Below, piece after piece: positions 57,523 to 64,000 of a DNA stretch of 64,000 nt (positions are counted from its first letter, which is position 1; every line of letters starts with the position of its first letter). The notes below the pieces were generated by a model that made no database searches, was not told the DNA's origin, and was given only the letters and a program-made list of their open reading frames with translations. Origin of the DNA: Pandoraea pulmonicola. Lineage in GTDB: Bacteria; Pseudomonadota; Gammaproteobacteria; Burkholderiales; Burkholderiaceae. The stretch is from the NCBI RefSeq assembly GCF_000815105.2, contig NZ_CP010310.2:558001-622000 (forward strand), in the 5' to 3' direction. A program made the position numbers and the translations under genes.

Positions 57523-58326
57523 TTACATCCGGAAATTTTCACCGAGATAGACACGGCGAACGCTTTCGTCGGCCACGATCTGGTCGGGCGTGCCTGCGGC
57601 GAGCACGGAGCCTTCGCTGATGATGTAGGCGTGATCGCAGATGCCGAGCGTCTCGCGCACGTTGTGGTCGGTAATCAGGACACCGATGCCACGGTCTTTC
57701 AGAAAGCGCACAATGCGCTGAATTTCCAGCACGGCGATCGGGTCCACGCCGGCGAACGGTTCATCGAGCAGGATGAAGCGCGGTTGCGTGGCCAGCGCGC
57801 GGGCGATTTCCACGCGACGGCGTTCGCCGCCCGAGAGCGACATGGCCGGATTCTCGCGCAGATGGCTCACCTGCAGTTCGTCGAGCAGCGCCTCGATGCG
57901 TCGCTCGATCTCCTCGCGCTTGAGCGGCTTGCCGTTGGCGTCGAGTTGCAGTTCGAGCACGGCGCGGATGTTGTCCTCGACCGTGAGTTTGCGGAAAACC
58001 GACGCTTCCTGCGGCAGATACGAGACCCCCATGCGGGCGCGCTCGTGAATCGGGAGTTCGCTGATGAGGCTGCCGTCGAGCTGGATTTCACCGTCGTCGG
58101 CGGGCACGAGACCCACGATCATGTAGAACGACGTCGTTTTGCCCGCGCCGTTCGGCCCGAGCAGACCGACGACTTCACCGCTCTTCACGTCGAGCGAGAC
58201 GTCCTTGACGACGGTACGCGCGCCATATTGCTTCTTGAGCGAGCGCACGACGAGCGCGCTCGGCTTGCCCGACGGACCGGCGCCCGGATTGATGCCGCTG
58301 GAGGCGTTGTTGGCAGGATTACTCAC
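57523..58326 (-). CDS. lptB: LPS export ABC transporter ATP-binding protein LptB
   Basis: Cytoplasmic ATPase driving lipopolysaccharide extraction from the inner membrane together with LptF/LptG. Walker A is GPNGAGKTT, the signature [15 protein letters not shown] and Walker [10 protein letters not shown], with C-terminal RRVYLGENF. The start is probably GTG at 58326, overlapping the lptA stop by eight bases, which leaves a short Pro/Asn/Ser-rich leader. It lies between lptA and rpoN. Confidence 0.95.
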   Translation of the reverse strand: MSNPANNASSGINPGAGPSGKPSALVVRSLKKQYGARTVVKDVSLDVKSGEVVGLLGPNGAGKTTSFYMIVGLVPADDGEIQLDGSLISELPIHERARMGVSYLPQEASVFRKLTVEDNIRAVLELQLDANGKPLKREEIERRIEALLDELQVSHLRENPAMSLSGGERRRVEIARALATQPRFILLDEPFAGVDPIAVLEIQRIVRFLKDRGIGVLITDHNVRETLGICDHAYIISEGSVLAAGTPDQIVADESVRRVYLGENFRM

Positions 58327-59026
58327 GCGGATTCCCGATGCTTTTGGAGGGAGACAGCGGCGGCAGATCGCCTTTCGGCGCCGCGGCGGGCTTGCTTGCA
58401 CCGCCCGGCTGCGCCTGGTTGGCTCCGGTGGCATTGCGCGGCGCGAGCGTGGCGCGCACCCGGCCGTTCGGATTGTTGGCGTTGACCTGATCGGTGCCGC
58501 TGTTGGCAGTGTAGACCTCGTTGTACGTGTCGTACGTGATCACGCTGCCGTGGATCTCGTCGAGCACGCGCGTGCCGCCGGCCAGACGCTTGAGCGTGGC
58601 CTGCGTGGTGAGCGTGGCGACTTCGGTCTTGCCGTTGTAATAGATCGTCTGGCCCCAGCCGTCGATGTACTCGTCCACGCCGTCGCGCTTCTGACGCATG
58701 TAGGCGAGCGGGCCGCCCGGCTTGTAGTACGCGGTGGCGTACTGATAGCCCTCCGGATCCTGACTCACTTCGACGCGATCGGCCTTGAGGAGGATCGTCC
58801 CCTTGGTCATCGTCACGTTGCCGGTGAAGATGTTGACCTGCTTGAGGTCGTCATAGCTCATGTGTTCCGACTCGACGTTGATCGGCTTGTCGCGGTCGGC
58901 GCGCTCGGCGTGTGCGAGCGGCGCGGTCAGCGCACCGAACACGGCGAGCGCGGCGAAAGCGGCGGCCGCCGCGCGCAGGGCACGCAGCGATAGGGATGCA
59001 GGTCGCAGGTTGCGGCGATCGATCAT
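58319..59026 (-). CDS. lptA: Lipopolysaccharide transport periplasmic protein LptA
   Basis: Periplasmic bridge protein, 235 residues with a signal peptide (ending PLAHA) and an OstA/LptA beta-jellyroll ([23 protein letters not shown]). The C-terminus is Pro/Ala/Gly-rich and probably disordered. It carries lipopolysaccharide from LptBFGC to the outer-membrane LptDE. It overlaps lptC by four bases (59023-59026) and lptB by eight, so the three are translationally coupled. Confidence 0.95.
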   Translation of the reverse strand: MIDRRNLRPASLSLRALRAAAAAFAALAVFGALTAPLAHAERADRDKPINVESEHMSYDDLKQVNIFTGNVTMTKGTILLKADRVEVSQDPEGYQYATAYYKPGGPLAYMRQKRDGVDEYIDGWGQTIYYNGKTEVATLTTQATLKRLAGGTRVLDEIHGSVITYDTYNEVYTANSGTDQVNANNPNGRVRATLAPRNATGANQAQPGGASKPAAAPKGDLPPLSPSKSIGNPRE

Positions 59027-59685
59027 GGGGTCTTGGGGCCCTGTTTGGTCTGGGGAGCCGCGCCTGGCGCGGCGGCGGGCGGTGCCGGGCGTTTGTTGCT
59101 CAATTCCGCCGGCTGGATGGTGCCGTGGACATTGCCGAGCAATTGTACGGCCCGCGTGATGTTATTGAAAATCATGCCGTCGCCATACATGACGGAGGCG
59201 CCACGATAGAGCTGGACGGGCTTCTCCGTGCGCACGATGTCCTCGTTCACGAGCACCTGGAAGTGCTCGGACAGCGCGCGCATTTCCGGATCGCGGGGGC
59301 CCGGCTGACGCACCACGACAGCGTCGTCGTACAGGTCGACGACGGACATGTCGGCATTGAGCGTGCCGCGCTTGCCCGTGGCCGTCACCTCCGGCTGCTC
59401 GGGCGTGAACGCGCGCACGGCGGGCAGCGTCATGGCAGTGGTCTGATCGTCCTCGAAGTGCGTCATGTGCACGGCGTTGACGCGGTACTGCGTCTGTCCG
59501 CTCGCCGAGAGCATGGAGATCACCATGTCGTCGGCGTAGTAGTCGGGGATGTGCTGCTTCACGTACGGCGTACGGTCGGCGCCCGACGGCAGCGTGCGTT
59601 GCACGAGCCAGTACGTGCCGGCCGCGAGGCAGGCGAGCAGGGCGATCGCGATCAGGGAGGCGGGGGAGACGCGTTGAATGGCCAT
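59023..59685 (-). CDS. lptC: LPS export protein LptC
   Basis: Bitopic inner-membrane protein of 220 residues. One N-terminal helix (about 10-28, LIAIALLACLAAGTYWLVQ) and a periplasmic jellyroll (IPDYYADDMVISMLSASGQ) that hands lipopolysaccharide to LptA. The C-terminal tail is Pro/Ala-rich. It lies between kdsC and lptA. Confidence 0.92.
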   Translation of the reverse strand: MAIQRVSPASLIAIALLACLAAGTYWLVQRTLPSGADRTPYVKQHIPDYYADDMVISMLSASGQTQYRVNAVHMTHFEDDQTTAMTLPAVRAFTPEQPEVTATGKRGTLNADMSVVDLYDDAVVVRQPGPRDPEMRALSEHFQVLVNEDIVRTEKPVQLYRGASVMYGDGMIFNNITRAVQLLGNVHGTIQPAELSNKRPAPPAAAPGAAPQTKQGPKTP

Positions 59686-59709
59686 GAGCGGGTCGGCTAC
59701 CTCGTGGCG

Positions 59710-60273
59710 TCAGGCAAGGGCTTCGGCGAGCAGGGCGTCGTAACGTCCCTGCGCACGCAGGACGAAGTCGCACAGTTCGCGCACGGCGCCTTCGCCGCCG
59801 CGTGCCGCGGCGATCCAGTGGGCGCGGGCCTTCACTTCGACGTGGGCGTTGGCCGGGCAGGCCGCGAAGCCGACGCGCGTGAGCACGGGCAGATCGGGCC
59901 AGTCGTCGCCGATGTGGCCGCACTCCTCGGCCGACGCCGAGACCTTGGCGCGGAGATCCTCGAACGCTTCGCGCTTGTCATGCACGCCCTGATACACGTG
60001 GGCGACGCGCAGATCGGCCGCGCGCTTGGCGACGATATCGGACTGACGCCCGGTAATGATCGCCGTGACGATGCCCACCTCGGCGAGCAGCTTCAGGCCG
60101 TGGCCGTCGAGCGAATCGAACGTCTTGATGAGTTCGCCGGCGGGGCCGTAACGCAGGCCGCCGTCGGTGAGCACGCCGTCGACGTCGAAAATCATCACGC
60201 GCAGACGTGCGGCGCGCGCCATCGCGTCGGCGACATCGAAGTGAGCGAATGGGGTGTTGCTGGGCTGACTCAT
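59710..60273 (-). CDS. kdsC: 3-deoxy-D-manno-octulosonate 8-phosphate phosphatase
   Basis: HAD-type phosphatase that makes KDO for lipopolysaccharide. The catalytic motif is FDVDGVLTDG, followed by the IITGRQSDIV threonine motif and the HIGDDWPDLPVL metal-binding motif. The family has no cap domain and is about 180 residues, as here (187). ATG at 60273 or 60279 are both possible. It is downstream of kdsD. Confidence 0.95.
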   Translation of the reverse strand: MSQPSNTPFAHFDVADAMARAARLRVMIFDVDGVLTDGGLRYGPAGELIKTFDSLDGHGLKLLAEVGIVTAIITGRQSDIVAKRAADLRVAHVYQGVHDKREAFEDLRAKVSASAEECGHIGDDWPDLPVLTRVGFAACPANAHVEVKARAHWIAAARGGEGAVRELCDFVLRAQGRYDALLAEALA

Positions 60274-60304
60274 CGGCAAGAAGCAGGGGGCAAGGGGCGG
60301 GGAC

Positions 60305-61285
60305 TCACACGACCTTCGCGGCGAACAGGTCGTGGACGTTCAGCGCACCGACGAGACGGCCGTTCTCGGTGACGAGCAGTTGTGTGATGCCGAAGCGCTC
60401 CATCAACTCGGCGGCCTCTGCCGCGAGGTGGTCGGGGCCGATGGTGCGAGGGCCGACCTTCATCACCTCGGCCAGCGTGAGCGTGCTGAAATCGAGCGTG
60501 CGCTTGAACAGGCGGCGCAGGTCGCCGTCGGTGAAGATGCCCACGACCTGATCGTCGGCATCGACGATCGCCGTCATGCCGAGTCCCTTGGCGGTCATCT
60601 CGAGCAGGGCCTCGGAGAGGGTCGCATTCGAGCGCACGCGCGGAATCCGCTCGCCGGTGCGCATCACGTCGCGCACGAAAGTCAGCAGGCGGCGTCCGAG
60701 CGCACCGCCCGGGTGCGAGCGGGCGAAGTCCTCGGCGCCGAAGCCGCGGGCGTCGAGCAGGGCGACGGCCAGCGCATCGCCAAGCGCGAGGGCGGCCGTG
60801 GTGCTGGCCGTCGGCGCGAGGCCGAGCGGGCAGGCTTCCCTGTCGACGCGCGCGTCCAGGTGCACGTCGGACAGACGTCCGAGGCTCGACGCGGCGTTGC
60901 CGGTCATGGCGATGAGCTTCGCGCCGAGGCGCTTGATCATCGGCAGAATGCTGACGATTTCACCGGTTTCGCCGGAGTTGGACAGGGCGACGACGATGTC
61001 GTCGGCCGTGATCATGCCCAGATCGCCGTGGCTGGCTTCGGCGGGGTGAACGAAGAACGACGGCGTGCCGGTGCTGGCGAACGTGGCAGCCAGTTTGCGG
61101 CCGATGTGGCCCGATTTGCCCATCCCGGTGACGACGACGCGTCCGCGGCAGCCGAGCAGCAGCGAGACGGCTTCGAAGAAGCTATCGTCGAGGTGCGCGG
61201 AGACGCGTTCGATGGCGTCGGCTTCCGTGCGCAACACCTCCCGGGCGACCTCGAGTGCCCGGCCTGGATTGATTTTCGCTATCAT
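60305..61285 (-). CDS. kdsD: Arabinose-5-phosphate isomerase (KdsD/KpsF)
   Basis: Converts ribulose 5-phosphate to arabinose 5-phosphate, the first step of KDO synthesis. The N-terminal SIS domain shows GMGKSGHIGRKLAATFASTGTP and HGDLGMI; two C-terminal CBS domains follow (from about residue 205). The 326 residues match. It heads the kdsD-kdsC-lptC-lptA-lptB-rpoN-hpf-ptsN-hprK array and is transcribed divergently from the antiporter gene. Confidence 0.95.
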   Translation of the reverse strand: MIAKINPGRALEVAREVLRTEADAIERVSAHLDDSFFEAVSLLLGCRGRVVVTGMGKSGHIGRKLAATFASTGTPSFFVHPAEASHGDLGMITADDIVVALSNSGETGEIVSILPMIKRLGAKLIAMTGNAASSLGRLSDVHLDARVDREACPLGLAPTASTTAALALGDALAVALLDARGFGAEDFARSHPGGALGRRLLTFVRDVMRTGERIPRVRSNATLSEALLEMTAKGLGMTAIVDADDQVVGIFTDGDLRRLFKRTLDFSTLTLAEVMKVGPRTIGPDHLAAEAAELMERFGITQLLVTENGRLVGALNVHDLFAAKVV

Positions 61286-61492
61286 GCGCGGAGTATATCA
61301 AAACAGCTGCGGCGCCGAGGTGCAGCCGCGCCAGGCCTGGCCCCGCGCGCATCGGACGCGGTCCCCGCAGGTTCGGATAGCGCCCGGTTTCCCAACGGAG
61401 GCCGTCGCTCGGACGCAAACTGGCACGGCACTTGCGTGACATCCGGTCATGACAGGTTTCGCGCTTCTCTTTCTGGAAAACCACCTTAGCTG

Positions 61493-63475
61493 ATGGCATC
61501 GCCGCTCGAACTCACTCTCGTCCTGCTGTTTGCCGCCTGCCTCGGGGTGGTGCTGTTCCGCATGCTGCACCTGCCGCCGATGCTCGGCTACCTGAGCGTC
61601 GGCATCGTGATCGGCCCGCACGCGCTGGGTCTGGCCGCCGACTCGCAACGCGTGCAGTACCTGGCGGAATTCGGCGTCGTGTTCCTGATGTTCTCGATCG
61701 GCATCGAGTTCTCGCTACCCAAATTGAAGAGCATGCGACGCATCGTGCTCGGGCTGGGCGTGTCCCAGGTGCTGGGAACCCTGCTCGTCGCGGTCGGGCT
61801 GGGGGCGTTCGCCAACCTGTTCTGGGCGTTCTCGTGGCAGGCGTCGGTGGCGCTCGGCGGCGCGCTCGCGATGTCCTCCACCGCGATCGTCACCAAGATG
61901 CTCGCCGAGCGGCTCGAACTGGAGACCGAGCACGGCCGCAACATCATGGGCGTGCTGTTGTTCCAGGATCTCGCGGTGGTGCCGCTGCTCATCGTGATCT
62001 CCGCGTTGGGTGGCAACTCGAAGGCGCTCGTGCTGGCGCTGTCGCTGGCGGCGCTCAAGATCACCGGCGCGCTCGCGCTCCTGCTCTGGCTCGGGCAGAA
62101 GCTCGTCGGACGATGGTTCCACGTGGTCGCGGCACGGCGCTCGCAAGAGCTCTTCATGCTCAACCTGCTGCTGCTCACGCTGGGGCTCGCCTACATCACC
62201 GAACACCTCGGCCTGTCGATGGCGCTCGGCGCGTTCATCGCCGGCATGCTGATCGCCGAGACCCCGTACCGGCACCAGGTGGAAGACGACATCAAGCCGT
62301 TTCGCGACGTGCTGCTCGGCCTCTTCTTCATCACCACGGGCATGCTGCTCGACCCGGCCATCGTGATGAAGCAGCCGCTGCTCGTGCTGCTCTTCTTCGT
62401 CGGCCCGCTGCTGGTCAAGTTCACGCTCATCGCCGGTCTGGCGCGCGTGTTCGGCAGTCCGCCGGGCACGGCCATCCGTACCGGGTTGGGCCTCGCGCAG
62501 GCCGGCGAATTCGGTTTCGTGCTGCTCAATCTGGTCATCGACCGGCATCTGCTGGACCCGTCGCTGTCGCAGGCGGTGCTCGCGGGCATGCTGCTGTCGA
62601 TGCTGTGCGCGCCGTTCCTGATCATCAATGCCGATCGCATCGCGCTGCGCTTCGTCGCGAACGAATGGATGATGCAGTCGTTGCAGATGACCAGGATCGC
62701 CACGCAGAGCATCAAGACTTCCGGCCACGTCATCATCTGCGGCTACGGCCGATGCGGTCAGAACCTCGCGCGCATGCTCGAGCAGGAGGGCATCGGTTAC
62801 GTGGCGCTCGACCTCGACCCCGACCGTGTGATGGAGGCGGCCCGCTCCGGCGAGACTGTCGTGTTCGGCGACGCGGCCCGGCGCGAGGCGTTGGTCGCGG
62901 CGGGCATCCATCGTGCGGCGGGCATCGTGGTGACGTACGACAGCACGCCGGCGGCGCTCAAGGTACTGGCGCAGGTGCAGGCGCTGGAGCCGACGCTGCC
63001 GGTGGTCGTGCGTACCGTCGACGACGCGCATATCGACGACCTGATTGCCGCCGGCGCGACCGAAGTGGTGCCCGAGATCGTCGAGGGCAGCCTGATGCTC
63101 GCTTCGCACGCGCTGGTGCTCATGGGCGTGCCGATGCGCCGGGTGCTGCGCCGCGTGGCACAGGCGCGCAACGAGCGCTACAGCCTGTTGCGTGGCTATT
63201 TCCATGGCGCCGACGACGAAGACGAGGACGGCGAGCGCGAGCAGGTGCGTCTGCAGTCGGTGCCGCTCACACTGAATTCGGATGCCGTCGGCCGTACGCT
63301 GGGCGAACTGCGGCTCGACAAGCTCGGCGTGACGGTCACGGCGATCCGGCGCCACGGCATTCGCGGCGTGGAGCCCGTGGCCGAGACGCGGCTCATGGCG
63401 GAGGACATCGTCGTGCTGCGCGGCCTGCCCGACAAGCTCGTGCTCGCGGAGCAGCGCTTGCTGGGCAGCGAGTAG
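61493..63475 (+). CDS. KefB/YbaL-type cation:proton antiporter
   Basis: CPA2 family antiporter of 660 residues. An N-terminal domain of about 12 helices (PPMLGYLSVGIVIGPHALG, ALGGALAMSSTAIVTKML) is followed by a cytosolic RCK/TrkA-N domain with GYGRCGQNLARML at about 412-424 and a C-terminal TrkA-C domain. Such proteins exchange potassium for protons and are gated by nucleotides or glutathione adducts. Whether it is KefB, KefC or YbaL cannot be decided. It diverges from kdsD. Confidence 0.9.
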   Translation: MASPLELTLVLLFAACLGVVLFRMLHLPPMLGYLSVGIVIGPHALGLAADSQRVQYLAEFGVVFLMFSIGIEFSLPKLKSMRRIVLGLGVSQVLGTLLVAVGLGAFANLFWAFSWQASVALGGALAMSSTAIVTKMLAERLELETEHGRNIMGVLLFQDLAVVPLLIVISALGGNSKALVLALSLAALKITGALALLLWLGQKLVGRWFHVVAARRSQELFMLNLLLLTLGLAYITEHLGLSMALGAFIAGMLIAETPYRHQVEDDIKPFRDVLLGLFFITTGMLLDPAIVMKQPLLVLLFFVGPLLVKFTLIAGLARVFGSPPGTAIRTGLGLAQAGEFGFVLLNLVIDRHLLDPSLSQAVLAGMLLSMLCAPFLIINADRIALRFVANEWMMQSLQMTRIATQSIKTSGHVIICGYGRCGQNLARMLEQEGIGYVALDLDPDRVMEAARSGETVVFGDAARREALVAAGIHRAAGIVVTYDSTPAALKVLAQVQALEPTLPVVVRTVDDAHIDDLIAAGATEVVPEIVEGSLMLASHALVLMGVPMRRVLRRVAQARNERYSLLRGYFHGADDEDEDGEREQVRLQSVPLTLNSDAVGRTLGELRLDKLGVTVTAIRRHGIRGVEPVAETRLMAEDIVVLRGLPDKLVLAEQRLLGSE

Positions 63476-63522
63476 GGGCATAATGTGGCGTGTTCCCCAT
63501 CCGTACCGAAACAAGGATCCCC

Positions 63523-64000
63523 GTGCAGATCGACGAGTCCCCTGCCGCCTACATCAAGAGCCAGATTCGCACCGTGCCGGACTGGCCCGCACCGGGCGTG
63601 CAGTTCCGCGACATCACGCCGTTGCTCAAGAACCCGCGCACCCTGCGCGTGCTGATCGACGTGTTCGTGCATCGCTACATGGATCAGCGCCCGGACTACA
63701 TCGCCGGTCTCGACGCGCGCGGCTTCATTCTCGGCTCGATCCTGGCCTACGAGCTGAACATCGGCTTCATCCCCATCCGCAAGAAGGGCAAGCTGCCCTA
63801 TCAGACCGTTGCCGAGGAGTACGAACTCGAGTACGGCAGCGCGACGGTCGAAATCCACGCCGACGCCTGCGGCCCGGGCGATCGCGTATTGCTCATCGAC
63901 GATCTGGTCGCCACCGGCGGCACGATGCTCGCGGGCAAGAAACTGCTCGAACGCCTTGGGGCGACGGTCATCGAAGGCGCGGCCATCGTCGATCTGCCGG
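63523..64000 (+). CDS. apt: Adenine phosphoribosyltransferase (truncated by window end)
   Basis: Starts with GTG behind AAGGAT and runs off the right edge after about 159 residues. The sequence [15 protein letters not shown] then [24 protein letters not shown] and the PRPP motif [14 protein letters not shown] identify APT, which salvages adenine to AMP with PRPP. Most of the usual 180 or so residues are present. Its stop codon lies outside the window. It was found by reading frame 1 past the antiporter stop. Confidence 0.94.
   Translation, partial: MQIDESPAAYIKSQIRTVPDWPAPGVQFRDITPLLKNPRTLRVLIDVFVHRYMDQRPDYIAGLDARGFILGSILAYELNIGFIPIRKKGKLPYQTVAEEYELEYGSATVEIHADACGPGDRVLLIDDLVATGGTMLAGKKLLERLGATVIEGAAIVDLP

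Overview
The window looks like a chromosome segment of a high-GC betaproteobacterium of the Burkholderiales. The protein sequences and gene orders (caa3-type cox operon, ispE-tRNA-prs-rplY-pth, hprK-ptsN-hpf-rpoN-lptB-lptA-lptC-kdsC-kdsD) fit Burkholderiaceae, and Pandoraea is my best guess at genus. That is inference from family knowledge, not a search. I see no IS element, transposase, integrase, CRISPR array or rRNA. There is one tRNA gene.

Layout. 375-6728: housekeeping genes gpmA, rhodanese, grxC, secB, gpsA, macrodomain protein, trmL, comF and bioC. 7042-16456: an accessory biosynthetic cluster, the most interesting part. It has eight tightly packed genes on the + strand (sbnA-like, sbnB-like, a divergent adenylosuccinate synthetase, an AurF-like di-iron N-oxygenase, a carbamoyltransferase, a threonine-synthase-like PLP enzyme, a D-amino-acid-oxidase-like flavoenzyme and a flavin reductase), with a convergent LuxR-type quorum regulator at the 3' end. 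17011-27401: the cytochrome c oxidase operon with heme A/O synthesis and copper assembly genes. 27508-30717: the cytochrome bd operon cydP-cydA-cydB-cydX on the - strand. 31237-32237: rpoH behind a perfect CIRCE element. 32398-35521: small metabolic genes and an exporter. 35669-43526: ftsY, a paired M16 peptidase, a NodIJ-like ABC exporter, rsmD, coaD and a ferredoxin. 43647-50078 (- strand): pth, rplY, prs, tRNA-Gln, ispE, lolB and a TPR protein. 50158-53608: mutM, mutY, rapZ and psiF. 53742-61285 (- strand): hprK, ptsN, hpf, rpoN, the lpt genes and the kds genes. 61493-64000: a KefB-like antiporter and a truncated apt.

How the cluster may work. SbnA and SbnB homologues are known to make L-2,3-diaminopropionate from O-phosphoserine and glutamate. 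The N-oxygenase (all seven AurF metal ligands present at near-exact spacing) could oxidise an amine. The carbamoyltransferase could turn diaminopropionate into ureidoalanine. A second adenylosuccinate synthetase with a changed aspartate pocket could be a self-resistance target, as for an alanosine- or hadacidin-like antimetabolite, or a GTP-dependent C-N ligase. There is no NRPS or PKS, so a small, non-ribosomal amino-acid metabolite under quorum control is the simplest reading. The product is unknown to me.
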